This document shows, piece by piece, positions 25,796 through 34,383 of a DNA stretch of 64,000 nt. Source of the stretch: Myxococcales bacterium (GTDB taxonomy: Bacteria > UBA10199 > 2-02-FULL-44-16 > JAAZCA01); assembly GCA_012513515.1 (NCBI GenBank), contig JAAZCA010000029.1, forward strand, positions 41,812-105,811, in the 5' to 3' direction. Numbering within the stretch: the stretch's first letter is position 1; every line of letters starts with the position of its first letter. Made by a program: the position numbers and the translations under genes. A model generated the notes under the pieces. It searched no databases. It was given only the letters and a program-made list of their open reading frames with translations, and was not told where the DNA came from.

Positions 25796-26620
25796 TCAAA
25801 GATAAACTGTGAATGTCCAGCTCATGCGCAGGATGCCGTCGTCATCAACGAACTTCGAGGGCGGGGTTGAAAATGGCGACGAGGCCCTGACGGTTCGAAG
25901 CGCCTCCTCGTCATAGCCCGCTATACCGGAACTTCTGAATACGAAGAGTTCAGAGAGTTCTCCGTTTTTGTCCACGCTGACGCCCAGCACAACCTCCACC
26001 GAGCCGACCGAAACATGATTCGATGAAAAATAGTTGCTCAGAGAGGGGGCAGGATTGAAGGTCATTCTAAATGCGCGTTTCATCCTGACGAAATAATCCA
26101 CATCCGGATACCTGAGAACATTGAGATAAGTCCTCGCTCCACGCTTGAAGTCCGGAAAAAAATCTCCTGAAGGGGAAGCAGAATCGCCGCTCCTCTTACC
26201 CGAGCCATCCTTCCCCTCCTGAAAATCCTTTCTATTGACCGCAAATATATCTTTTTTGGGAGCCTTCTCGGATCTCAGTGGGCCAGCCTCCTGCGCCTGC
26301 GGCCTTTTCTGCGCCCTCCCATCTCCGCCTTTTTTAGCGACTGCACCGGTGGCCACGCTTTCCTCTTTGACGGAGCTGTCGTACATCCCCAAAAATTTCG
26401 GCTTGTCGGGTTTTTTATCTAGATCGGGTTTGTCGATGTCAGCGATCCTCAGATCCCTCGCATCAATGCTCTTGAGGTCTATCGGAATAACTTCGACCAC
26501 ATCCTCCTCGAACTTCGGAACTCTGGCAAAATATTGTGCTGAAAAAATAAGAAGCAGGTGAAGTATCAACGATACCAGAATAAACGGCCATATCTCCTGT
26601 TTTTCCCGAATTTCCTTCAG
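25796..26620 (-). CDS. TonB-family protein with N-terminal membrane anchor
   Basis: The protein is 274 residues if started at CTG 26620. A TTG at 26569 is the next initiation-type codon that gives a plausible product, but it would remove the cytoplasmic basic segment and half the membrane helix (about residues 11-31). The CTG is preceded by AGGAGG (26630-26625) overlapping the recO stop with a four-base gap. A Lys/Pro/Asp-rich periplasm-spanning linker follows, and a C-terminal TonB-like domain (about 170-274: VEVVLGVSVDKNGELSELFV, DEEALRTVRASSPF). TonB transduces energy from ExbBD to outer-membrane receptors; no exbB or exbD is near. The gene is last in the rlmN-mtnP-recO unit. Confidence 0.75.
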   Translation of the reverse strand: MKEIREKQEIWPFILVSLILHLLLIFSAQYFARVPKFEEDVVEVIPIDLKSIDARDLRIADIDKPDLDKKPDKPKFLGMYDSSVKEESVATGAVAKKGGDGRAQKRPQAQEAGPLRSEKAPKKDIFAVNRKDFQEGKDGSGKRSGDSASPSGDFFPDFKRGARTYLNVLRYPDVDYFVRMKRAFRMTFNPAPSLSNYFSSNHVSVGSVEVVLGVSVDKNGELSELFVFRSSGIAGYDEEALRTVRASSPFSTPPSKFVDDDGILRMSWTFTVYL

Positions 26621-26628
26621 AGTTCCTC

Positions 26629-27366
26629 CTAAAGCGCTCTGTATTTCAGCGGTCGGCCGAGTATGTGATCTGAATATCTGCTCAGTACTGCAAAGGCCGC
26701 CTCGGCTGCGCAGCGTTCTATCCGGTGTTCCCCGAGGGCGGTGATTCGCAGTGCGTCAGCAGCGACACCGGTAAGAGGGAGGCGCGCCCCTACGCTCGAA
26801 GAGCATGAGGAACAGACGAAACCGCCATGATCGAGATCGAATGACCAGCCCCTGTTGGAGGCAAACCCTTCATCGCACATAAGGCATTTTGACAGCTCCG
26901 GCGTGAAACCGCAGCGCATCAGCCACTTGAATTCGAAGATCAGCGAGGTGCCCGGGGTGGGATCGTTCTCGCCAAGCCATAGCAAATATCTGTCGAGCAG
27001 TTTGAATTTCGATTCGGAGACCTGGTGAGGCTGTAAAAAGGCCGACGCGAGTTCGACCGCCCTCCCCATCGCATTGATCCTCTCTATCGACCTGAGCATT
27101 CCGTCGATGGGACGAAGCGGGTCGGCACGATCTATGCGCACGAGCTCAGAGGATGGTCTCTCCACGAACTGGACATCCACGAACATCCCCGGCTCGAGCG
27201 ATCCGGCAAAACGCTTTCTGGAGGCGCGCGCCGATTTCGCAAGGCCGCTCATCTTTCCGAATTCCCTGGAGAAGAAGGTGACGATCAGGTCGGAATCGCC
27301 GTACGGTATCCTCTTGAGAATTATAGCTGTAGAGTTTTTCTGCATCGCACCGCCGTCGGTCATCAT
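26629..27366 (-). CDS. recO: DNA repair protein RecO
   Basis: This 245-residue protein mediates RecA loading in the RecFOR pathway. The N-terminal OB-fold reads AIILKRIPYGDSDLIVTFFSREFG. The central helical part carries a zinc-type motif with CLMC and, 30 residues on, CSSC. ATG 27366 is chosen for the GGA upstream; ATG 27345 is also possible. Longer in-frame starts fall inside mtnP. The upstream gene mtnP ends 41 bases earlier. Confidence 0.92.
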   Translation of the reverse strand: MMTDGGAMQKNSTAIILKRIPYGDSDLIVTFFSREFGKMSGLAKSARASRKRFAGSLEPGMFVDVQFVERPSSELVRIDRADPLRPIDGMLRSIERINAMGRAVELASAFLQPHQVSESKFKLLDRYLLWLGENDPTPGTSLIFEFKWLMRCGFTPELSKCLMCDEGFASNRGWSFDLDHGGFVCSSCSSSVGARLPLTGVAADALRITALGEHRIERCAAEAAFAVLSRYSDHILGRPLKYRAL

Positions 27367-27407
27367 TTTTCCGGGGAGACAAAAGATATCCGTCCCCAGA
27401 TGAAACT

Positions 27408-28271
27408 CTATTTCAGGTATTTCCCGGCTATCAGCGCAAGGCGACGGCGGGCCTCCGGGGAGATTCCATCCGGTGAGGTCATTATCGAATTGGCAAGTGC
27501 GCTGCCGCACCCGCAGTCCCCGCTAAAATCGCCGGATTTGAAGAGCTCGCGGACGGTCTTTTGTGCCATCGCCACATTTTTCTGCAGCGTAGCCAGAACC
27601 ATCGAGGTATCGACCGCCCCCTCCTCCTCGTGCCAGCAGTCATAATCGGTGACGAGGGCAATAGTCGCATAGCAGATCTCGGCCTCACGGGCGAGCTTCG
27701 CTTCTTGGTAATTGGTCATGCCGATGACATCCACTCCCCAGCCGCGATAAACATTGGATTCCGCCCTGGAGGAGAACATCGGCCCTTCGATGCAGACATA
27801 AGTTCCGCCCTCGTGAACGGTAGCTCCCGCGACCTTGCACGCCTTTACCGCCTCGTGCTTCAAAACGGGACAGACAGGATCTGCGAAGGCGACGTGCGCC
27901 ACGATCCCGTCCTCGAAGAAGGTATCCTTGCGCATCTTCGTCCGATCGATGAACTGATCCACGACGACGAACTCCCCAGGATGAAGTTTCTCCTTCATGG
28001 AACCGACCGCCGAGACCGATAAGATCCTGTCAACACCGAGTTCCTTCATAGCGTGGATATTCGCACGGTAATTTATCTGATGAGGTGGAACTCTGTGCCC
28101 CCTGCCATGCCTTGGAAGAAATACGAAGCGGCGCCCCTCCAGCTCGCTCAGGATGAAGGCGTCGGAAGGTTCGCCGAATGGAGTCGGCACCCTTTTCTCT
28201 TCGATAGTCTTCACACCTTCCATCTGATACAAACCGCTCCCTCCGATTATTCCGATCAACGATTCAGACAT
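27408..28271 (-). CDS. mtnP: S-methyl-5'-thioadenosine phosphorylase
   Basis: This 287-residue phosphorylase cleaves methylthioadenosine to adenine and 5-methylthioribose-1-phosphate. Signatures are GIIGGSGLY, the phosphate loop PRHGRGHRVPPHQINYRAN, EGPMFSSRAES and the MTNYQEAKLAREAE specificity loop. A Cys-rich DCGCGSA segment near the C-terminus is seen in several bacterial homologues. It overlaps rlmN by eight bases. A methylthioinosine phosphorylase specificity cannot be excluded. Released adenine could feed Apt. Confidence 0.93.
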   Translation of the reverse strand: MSESLIGIIGGSGLYQMEGVKTIEEKRVPTPFGEPSDAFILSELEGRRFVFLPRHGRGHRVPPHQINYRANIHAMKELGVDRILSVSAVGSMKEKLHPGEFVVVDQFIDRTKMRKDTFFEDGIVAHVAFADPVCPVLKHEAVKACKVAGATVHEGGTYVCIEGPMFSSRAESNVYRGWGVDVIGMTNYQEAKLAREAEICYATIALVTDYDCWHEEEGAVDTSMVLATLQKNVAMAQKTVRELFKSGDFSGDCGCGSALANSIMTSPDGISPEARRRLALIAGKYLK

Positions 28272-29316
28272 TTTTCTTTCCTCCCTTAGAAAACCTATCC
28301 GCAGCCAGCTGGCCGCAGGCAGCCATGATATCGCGCCCGCGACTCGCGCGAATGTTGGTCTGTATGCCGCAGTTATAGAGATACTCGCTCCACCACTCCA
28401 CGGTACTCGAATCCGGTGAACGGAATTGTGACCCTTCGAATGGATTAAAGGGTATCAAATTTATCTTCGCATCGACCCCCTTGAGGAGTGACACCAGCCT
28501 CTTCGCATCGGACTCGGAATCGTTGACTCCGCCGAGCATCACGTACTCAAAAGTTATCCTGTGCCTCGAACGCTTCGTGTAACCATGGCAGAAATCCATA
28601 ATTTTTGCTATCGGATATTTTTTATTGATCGGCATCAGCCTGTTTCGCACATCGTCCGAAGATGCGTTGAGGGATATCGCGATCTTCACGTCGAACTCCC
28701 TGGAGAAGCGGTCGAGTTCGGGGATGAGCCCGCAGGTGGAAAGCGTTATCCTGCGGCGCGACATCGCCAGCCCGCTATCATCGCAGAAGATCCGTATCGC
28801 CCCGGCAACCCCATCATAATTCTCCAGCGGCTCTCCCATCCCCATAAGCACTACGTTGGTGACAGGATTTTCACTCCCCCTCATCGCGATGAGGAGCTGT
28901 GAAACTATTTCACCCTGGGTGAGATTGCGCGTAAAACCCATCGAACCGGTGCGGCAGAAGGCACACCCCATAAGACAGCCGACCTGAGTCGATATGCATA
29001 CGGTGGTGCGCCCGTCGCCGGCAGGAATCAATACGCACTCAACGATCGCGCCATCGCTTTTTGCTCTACACAGAAGCTTCCTGGTGCCGTCGGAGGATCC
29101 ATGCACCGCGTCAACTTCTATAGGGTCAACCTCACAGATCGCATTCAGCCTGGATCTTCCATCCCTTGAGATGTTTGTCATGGCATCCACCGAATCAGTA
29201 TGTTTCTGGTATATCCATTGCGCTATCTGCGCAGCAGCAAAAGGTTTGAGACCAGCCTCCTCGGCAAGCCCCTTCAAGGAATCAAGTGAGAGATCGGTCA
29301 AAAATCGTTTCATCAT
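28264..29316 (-). CDS. rlmN: Dual-specificity RNA methyltransferase RlmN (radical SAM)
   Basis: This 350-residue enzyme makes m2A in 23S rRNA (position 2503) and in some tRNAs. The radical-SAM cluster ligands are Cys114, Cys118 and Cys121 (CLMGCAFC). The C-terminal methyl-transfer cysteine is Cys334 in IMAACGQ and the second catalytic Cys is expected near the TERM core. The start is ATG 29316 with GGGAG upstream; the adjacent ATG 29313 is possible. It is first gene of rlmN-mtnP-recO-tonB-like and divergent from ftcD. Confidence 0.95.
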   Translation of the reverse strand: MMKRFLTDLSLDSLKGLAEEAGLKPFAAAQIAQWIYQKHTDSVDAMTNISRDGRSRLNAICEVDPIEVDAVHGSSDGTRKLLCRAKSDGAIVECVLIPAGDGRTTVCISTQVGCLMGCAFCRTGSMGFTRNLTQGEIVSQLLIAMRGSENPVTNVVLMGMGEPLENYDGVAGAIRIFCDDSGLAMSRRRITLSTCGLIPELDRFSREFDVKIAISLNASSDDVRNRLMPINKKYPIAKIMDFCHGYTKRSRHRITFEYVMLGGVNDSESDAKRLVSLLKGVDAKINLIPFNPFEGSQFRSPDSSTVEWWSEYLYNCGIQTNIRASRGRDIMAACGQLAADRFSKGGKKNV

Positions 29317-29332
29317 AATGGCTCCCAGCCGC

Positions 29333-29366
29333 TTGCCTTTAATCCCGTTTTGCCCTAAAAGGTCAA
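29333..29366. promoter_or_regulatory. Overlapping divergent promoters of rlmN and ftcD
   Basis: On the plus strand TTGCCT (29333-29338) and TAAAAG (29356-29361) are 17 bases apart and would start ftcD near 29368. On the minus strand TTGACC (29366-29361) and ATTAAA (29343-29338) are also 17 bases apart and would start rlmN near 29331. The two promoters overlap almost completely, so they may compete. Confidence 0.4.
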
Positions 29367-29393
29367 CCCAATTCCAAGTACTGGAGGTTGATG

Positions 29394-31058
29394 ATGAAAC
29401 TCGTCGAATGCGTACCGAATTTCAGCGAAGGGCGCGATGCGGCCGTGATAGAGGCCATATCCGATGCCATAAAGAGTATTTCTGGAGTCGCACTGCTCGA
29501 TGTCGATCCCGGGAAGGCGACAAATCGCACGGTTTATACCTTTGCCGGCGCTCCGGATGATGTCGTAGAGGCCGCATTTCAGGCGATTAAAAAGGGCACC
29601 TCCTTAATCGACATGCGCAAACATAAGGGGGAACACGCAAGGCAAGGGGCCTGCGACGTCTGCCCCTTCGTTCCGATATCAGATGTGACGATGGCCGAAT
29701 GCGTAGCACTTTCAAACCGCCTCGCCAAGCGAGTCGGCGATGAGCTTGGGATCCCCGTTTATCTGTATGCCGAAGCGGCTAAGGTTCCAGAGCGTAAAAG
29801 GCTTCCCGACATCCGGAGCGGCGAATACGAGGCTCTGGAGGAAAAACTTAAAAAACCGGAGTGGAAACCGGACTTCGGACCGGCAAAATTCAACCCTTCC
29901 GCTGGCGCAACCGTAATTGGAGCACGTAATTTTCTGATCGCATACAACATCAACCTGAATACGAAGAACGTGAAACTAGCCAAGGATATAGCCTTTGAAA
30001 TTCGCGAGAGCGGCAAGCTAAAACGCGATGAAAATGGAAATAAGATCCTTGGCCCCGATGGAGTCGCGTTGCGTGAGCCGGGGATATTTAAAAATCTTCA
30101 AGGGACAGGATGGATCATCCCTGAATACGGGCGCGCCCAGATTACGCTGAACATACTCGACACCGAGACTACCCCGGTTCATCTCGTTTACGACAAATGC
30201 TGCGAACTGGCTGAAAAACTGGGCTGCCGCGTCACAGGGAGCGAAGTCGTCGGGATGATACCTCGCAAGGTCCTTCGCGACGCCGGAATTTATTTTCTCA
30301 AAAAACAAGGATCGACTACCGGCATCTTTGACGACGGGATAATTCACAACGGGATAATCTCGCTGGGCCTTTCCGATATCGCCCCATTTGACTCGAAACA
30401 GAAGATAATCGAGGAGAGATTTGTGAATGAGAAACCACTCCTTTCGATGACATTGGAAGCATTCGCAAAAGAACTCTCTTCAAATTCTCCGGCTCCCGGC
30501 GGCGGATCGATAGCGGCGCTGGCCGGCGCGATGTCAGCAGGACTCACCTCGATGGTCGCCGCACTCTCCTTCGAAAAGAAAGGGCTCGAGGCGCTAAAAC
30601 CCGAGATGGAAGAGATCGGATGCGAGGCACAGAAGATAATGAACTCCCAGCTCTCATCGATCGATGACGACACGAGCGCCTTCAACGCGATAATGGATGC
30701 GATGAGGATGCCGAAGGAATCCGACGAACAGAAATCGCTTCGAAAGGCTGCGATAACCGAGGCCACCAAGCGCGCGACGTTGGAGCCTTTCAGAGTCCTG
30801 GAGCGTTCGGTTCCATCGCTCGAGCTGGCCGCCCGCGTCGCAAAAAAAGGAAACCAGAGTTCCCTATCCGATGCCGGCGTCGCCGCGCTTATGGCGCACT
30901 CGGCCGCAATAGGAGCTTATTACAACGTGCTGATAAACCTCTCTGGAATCGACGACAAGAAATGGTGCGATGATGTAAAATCGCGCGCGACCGACCTCCT
31001 CAAAAAAGCCGACGATCTCGCCTCGAAGATTCGGGAAGGGATGATGGATAAGCTTTGA
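29394..31058 (+). CDS. ftcD: Glutamate formimidoyltransferase / formimidoyltetrahydrofolate cyclodeaminase (fused)
   Basis: This 554-residue fusion is collinear with animal FTCD. Residues 1-330 are the transferase, beginning MKLVECVPNFSEG, with the catalytic-type His81 in HKGEHARQGACDVC. Residues 350-554 are the cyclodeaminase, with NSPAPGGGSIAALAGAMSAG. It moves the formimino group of histidine breakdown to tetrahydrofolate and deaminates it to methenyl-THF. GGAGG precedes the ATGATG pair by six bases from 29394; 29391 is the alternative start. The hutI and hutU genes lie convergently 0.3 kb downstream; the fused form is also found in several bacterial groups. Confidence 0.95.
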   Translation: MKLVECVPNFSEGRDAAVIEAISDAIKSISGVALLDVDPGKATNRTVYTFAGAPDDVVEAAFQAIKKGTSLIDMRKHKGEHARQGACDVCPFVPISDVTMAECVALSNRLAKRVGDELGIPVYLYAEAAKVPERKRLPDIRSGEYEALEEKLKKPEWKPDFGPAKFNPSAGATVIGARNFLIAYNINLNTKNVKLAKDIAFEIRESGKLKRDENGNKILGPDGVALREPGIFKNLQGTGWIIPEYGRAQITLNILDTETTPVHLVYDKCCELAEKLGCRVTGSEVVGMIPRKVLRDAGIYFLKKQGSTTGIFDDGIIHNGIISLGLSDIAPFDSKQKIIEERFVNEKPLLSMTLEAFAKELSSNSPAPGGGSIAALAGAMSAGLTSMVAALSFEKKGLEALKPEMEEIGCEAQKIMNSQLSSIDDDTSAFNAIMDAMRMPKESDEQKSLRKAAITEATKRATLEPFRVLERSVPSLELAARVAKKGNQSSLSDAGVAALMAHSAAIGAYYNVLINLSGIDDKKWCDDVKSRATDLLKKADDLASKIREGMMDKL

Positions 31059-31161
31059 TCAGGAAACACGCACCGCATGTGCCTCCAAAACAATCCAAAA
31101 AACTCTCAAGGAATGTCCTGTAGCTCGTTTGAATGGATGCTGTCTGCGCGGCAAAGCAGAT

Positions 31162-31187
31162 CGCCCCGAGCCATCAGGTTCGGGGCG
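31162..31187. other. Perfect 8-bp hairpin between ftcD and tRNA-Ala
   Basis: CGCCCCGA (31162-31169) and TCGGGGCG (31180-31187) form a perfect stem around ten bases. It lies 15 bases past the 3' end of the tRNA gene in its own direction and about 100 bases after ftcD. No T run follows on either strand, so it may be a processing or bidirectional stop signal rather than a simple intrinsic terminator. Confidence 0.4.
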
Positions 31188-31201
31188 AGATGCGAAAAGG
31201 C

Positions 31202-31277
31202 TGGTGGAGCTGAGGGGAGTCGAACCCCTGACCTCCTGAATGCCATTCAGGCGCTCTCCCAACTGAGCTACAACCCC
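31202..31277 (-). tRNA. tRNA-Ala (anticodon GGC)
   Basis: The minus strand folds into a full cloverleaf of 76 bases including an encoded CCA end. The acceptor stem GGGGTTG pairs with CAGCTCC and contains the G3:U70 pair that identifies alanine tRNA. The anticodon stem CCTGA/TCAGG encloses ATGGCAT with anticodon GGC. The T arm has GGTTCGACTCC. It lies alone between ftcD and hutI. Confidence 0.97.
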
Positions 31278-31333
31278 ACAAAGAGTCTTTTGTCAAATAT
31301 CCGGCTTATCCAAATAACACCAAAGCGCGCGGC

Positions 31334-31364
31334 AATATGTGTCCCAGACGCCACTCCTTGTCAA
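31334..31364 (-). promoter_or_regulatory. Candidate promoter of tRNA-Ala
   Basis: On the minus strand TTGACA (31364-31359) is a perfect -35 box. CATATT (31339-31334) lies 19 bases downstream, longer than ideal. A start near 31327 would give a 5' leader of about 50 bases. The -35 box is just past the hutI stop. Confidence 0.4.
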
Positions 31365-31382
31365 TACTTTTTAAAAAATCAA

Positions 31383-32618
31383 CTATTTACGATGGAAAAA
31401 CTCCCGTCCGCCGATATACACATGCGAAACGAGATTGGCGCCATACCTGTAAAGTGGGTAATATTCGTCCGGCGCATCCAGAACGATAAAATCCCCGCGA
31501 GCCCCCTTCTCTATCACCCCGCGATCGGAAAGCCCGAGTGCACGCGCGGCATTTTTGGTGATAGCCAAAAGGGCCTCGTCGCAAGTCATCTTCATCTGCG
31601 TTATAGCGATGGAGGCGGTGAGAAAAAGATCGAGGGATGGGTTGGTGCCCGGATTGTAGTCGGTGGCTATCGCCACCACCAGTCCGCGATCTATCATGCG
31701 ACGCGCATCAGGATATGATCCACCCCCCGAGAAAAAACTCGCTCCGGGAAGAAGAACTCCAACGACTCCTGACTTGACCATCGCATCCACCCCGGAATCG
31801 GAGGTCTTATCGAGATGATCGGCGGAAAGGGCGCCGAACTCGGCCGCTATTTCCCCGCCGCGCGCCGAGCTGAACTGGTCCACATGCAGATGAATCGCTA
31901 ACCCGAAGCGTTTTGCGCTTGCGCATATTCTTCGCGCCTCATCCTCGTTGAAAGCGATCTCTTCGATAAATACATCACAGGAGGTCATCCACTTGCGCGC
32001 GGCCATCTCGGGCATCATCTCATCGAGGAGCATATCTATATATTTGGATCTGTTGTGTGCAAACTCAGGCGGAACTATGTGGGCACCGAGAAATGTCCCC
32101 ATGACATCCATTGGATGTTTTTCATGGAGCAACCCTATCGCGTCGGCTATCTTAATCTCGTTTTCGAAATCCAAGCCGTAACCGGTCTTGATCTCCATCG
32201 TAGTGGTCCCATGCTGCAGCGCCTCGTCAGCGCGACGCGCAGACTCGCTGTAGAGGTCCTCTATCGAAGTTTCCCTAGTGGAGGTCACAGTAGAAACGAT
32301 TCCGCCCCCCGATCTAGCTATCTGCTGATAGCTCATCCCCTTGGAGCGCATATTGAACTCGAGCTGCCTACTTCCCGAGTGGACGAGATGAGTATGGCAA
32401 TCCACGAGCCCAGGCATTACGACGCGACCGCGGAGATCCAGTATCTGAGCGGATGAGCCAACTTTCACCTCCTCAGAATTTTTCCCGAGCCATGAAATCT
32501 TTCCATCTTTTATCAAAAGCGCCGCATCGCAAATTACCCCGAGAACTCCTTCGCGATCTTTAGCCTCTTGCATCGTAACCAAGCGCCCTACGTTTTTCAG
32601 AAGAAGTTCGTGGGACAT
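31383..32618 (-). CDS. hutI: Imidazolonepropionase
   Basis: This 411-residue amidohydrolase opens the ring of imidazolone-5-propionate to formiminoglutamate in histidine breakdown. The metal site starts with DCHTHLVHSG, and HLHVDQFSSARGGEIAAEF carries further ligands and substrate contacts. ATG 32618 has GAGG upstream and gives the family length; the frame from 32708 adds residues encoded in a repeat tract. hutU lies 109 bases upstream across the hexamer/heptamer spacer. Its product is the substrate of the neighbouring FTCD. Confidence 0.96.
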   Translation of the reverse strand: MSHELLLKNVGRLVTMQEAKDREGVLGVICDAALLIKDGKISWLGKNSEEVKVGSSAQILDLRGRVVMPGLVDCHTHLVHSGSRQLEFNMRSKGMSYQQIARSGGGIVSTVTSTRETSIEDLYSESARRADEALQHGTTTMEIKTGYGLDFENEIKIADAIGLLHEKHPMDVMGTFLGAHIVPPEFAHNRSKYIDMLLDEMMPEMAARKWMTSCDVFIEEIAFNEDEARRICASAKRFGLAIHLHVDQFSSARGGEIAAEFGALSADHLDKTSDSGVDAMVKSGVVGVLLPGASFFSGGGSYPDARRMIDRGLVVAIATDYNPGTNPSLDLFLTASIAITQMKMTCDEALLAITKNAARALGLSDRGVIEKGARGDFIVLDAPDEYYPLYRYGANLVSHVYIGGREFFHRK

Positions 32619-32635
32619 AATAGCCTCGCAATTAT

Positions 32636-32732
32636 TATGGAGTATGGACAATAGACCATAGATTTGAAAGGTTAATATTAAGGTTGAGGCTAAGGTTAAG
32701 AAAAACAATCTTCGCTAAACCTCAGCCTTAAA
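32636..32732. repeat. Heptamer tract followed by facing hexamer arrays
   Basis: Four heptamers run from 32636 to 32663 (TATGGAG, TATGGAC, then AATAGAC and CATAGAT). Five hexamers follow at 32671-32700 (GTTAAT, ATTAAG, GTTGAG, GCTAAG, GTTAAG). Three inverse hexamers lie at 32715-32732 (CTAAAC, CTCAGC, CTTAAA) and include the hutU stop codon. The facing hexamer blocks can form an imperfect hairpin between hutU and hutI. Confidence 0.8.
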
Positions 32733-34383
32733 CAGTGATTCCAGGAATCTTGATCCCAAATTTTTTAGCATTTTGGATCGCCTCCTCGTATCCAGCATCA
32801 GCGTGGCGCAAAATTCCCATCGCAGGATCGGTATCGAGAACCCTCTCAAGTCGCAGCGCCGCAGCATCCGTTCCATCGGCGACTATCACCTGCCCGGCAT
32901 GCAGGGAATACCCCATGCCAACGCCGCCGCCATGATGAAAGCTCACCCACGATGCACCGCCAGCTGCGTTGATAAGCGCGTTGAGTATGGGCCAGTCTGC
33001 GACCGAGTCGGAGCCATCCCTCATAGCCTCGGTCTCGCGATTTGGGCTCGCCACCGATCCACAGTCCAGATGATCGCGACCTATCACTATAGGCGCCTTG
33101 ACCTTTCCGCTGCGAACCAGCTCGTTGAACTTCAGCCCCGCCCGTTTCCGCTCGCCGTAGCCGAGCCAACATATCCTCGCCGGGAGTCCCTGCCATGCGA
33201 TGCGCTCCTGCGCCATCTTTATCCACTTAGCCAGAGATTTATTCTCCGGAAAAAGCTTCAGTATCGCGCGATCGGTTTCATGGATATCAGCCGGATCCCC
33301 TGAAAGAGCTACCCAGCGAAAAGGCCCCTTCCCCTCGCAGAAAAGCGGGCGGATATAGGCGGGCACAAAACCGGGAAAATCAAATGCGTTTTCCACCCCA
33401 GCGTGCTCCTTTGCCTGCGCACGTATATTATTGCCATAATCGAAGGTGGGAATTCCCATGCGATGAAAGTCGAGCATCGCTCGCACATGCTCCCCTATAC
33501 TCCTGTATGACTCGGCTATATAACGATCCGGATCAGCTACACGAAGTGCCATGGCATCATCATAAGGGATGGTATTTGGGATATAGCCATTCAGCGGATC
33601 ATGCGCCGAGGTCTGGTCGGTGACAAAATCGGGCCGCAGCCCCCGCCTGACGAGCTCAGGAAATATGTCAGCCGCGTTCCCCAAAAGGCCTATCGAAATA
33701 ACTTCCTTATTTTTCAAACCCTTTTCAAGTCTCCTTAAAGCTTCATCTAAATCATCAGAGATTTCGTCTAAATACTTAGTTTGTAATCTTTTTTCTATTC
33801 TAGAACGATCCGCCTCGACCCCGAGAAAAGAGGCCCCGGCCATCGTCGCTGCAAGGGGCTGCGCCCCTCCCATTCCCCCGAGGCCGGCCGAAAGGATCCA
33901 TCGCCCTGACATATTTCCGTCATAGTGCTTCTTGCACGCTGCCTGAAAGGTCTCATAGGTCCCCTGTAAAATTCCCTGCGTCCCGATATATATCCAGGAG
34001 CCGGCGGTCATCTGGCCGTACATAATGAGCCCCTTCTTTTCGAGCTGCCGAAAGTGGTCCCAGTTGGCCCAGTTTCCTACGAGGTTTGAATTAGCAATTA
34101 TCACGCGTGGTGCATCCTCGTGGCTCTTTAGGATCCCAACCGGCTTCCCAGACTGGACTAGAAGGGTCTCATCATTTTCCAGGGTCTCCAGCGAACGTAC
34201 GATATTTTTGTAGGCATTCCAGTCGCGGGCCGCCTTGCCGCACCCGCCGTACACCACGAGCTCTTCGGGGCGCTCGGCCACTTCAGGGTCGAGATTGTTC
34301 ATGAGCATGCGCATCGCAGCTTCCTGAACCCATCCCCTGCAGCTTATCTTACCTCCCCTGGGTGCCCTTATCCTCTGGAACAT
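32728..34383 (-). CDS. hutU: Urocanate hydratase
   Basis: This 551-residue NAD-dependent enzyme converts urocanate to imidazolone propionate. Segments typical of the family are [39 protein letters not shown] and [17 protein letters not shown] 34383 has GGAGG six bases upstream; earlier in-frame starts lie within tlpA and lack such a site. It overlaps the tlpA 3' end by 35 bases, so the hut genes appear to be attached to the end of the ribosomal alpha unit. No histidase (hutH) is in the window. Confidence 0.97.
   Translation of the reverse strand: MFQRIRAPRGGKISCRGWVQEAAMRMLMNNLDPEVAERPEELVVYGGCGKAARDWNAYKNIVRSLETLENDETLLVQSGKPVGILKSHEDAPRVIIANSNLVGNWANWDHFRQLEKKGLIMYGQMTAGSWIYIGTQGILQGTYETFQAACKKHYDGNMSGRWILSAGLGGMGGAQPLAATMAGASFLGVEADRSRIEKRLQTKYLDEISDDLDEALRRLEKGLKNKEVISIGLLGNAADIFPELVRRGLRPDFVTDQTSAHDPLNGYIPNTIPYDDAMALRVADPDRYIAESYRSIGEHVRAMLDFHRMGIPTFDYGNNIRAQAKEHAGVENAFDFPGFVPAYIRPLFCEGKGPFRWVALSGDPADIHETDRAILKLFPENKSLAKWIKMAQERIAWQGLPARICWLGYGERKRAGLKFNELVRSGKVKAPIVIGRDHLDCGSVASPNRETEAMRDGSDSVADWPILNALINAAGGASWVSFHHGGGVGMGYSLHAGQVIVADGTDAAALRLERVLDTDPAMGILRHADAGYEEAIQNAKKFGIKIPGITV

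Noticed and set aside
31291..31296. Second TTGACA upstream of tRNA-Ala as its promoter
   Set aside because: Its -10 position would fall inside the tRNA gene.
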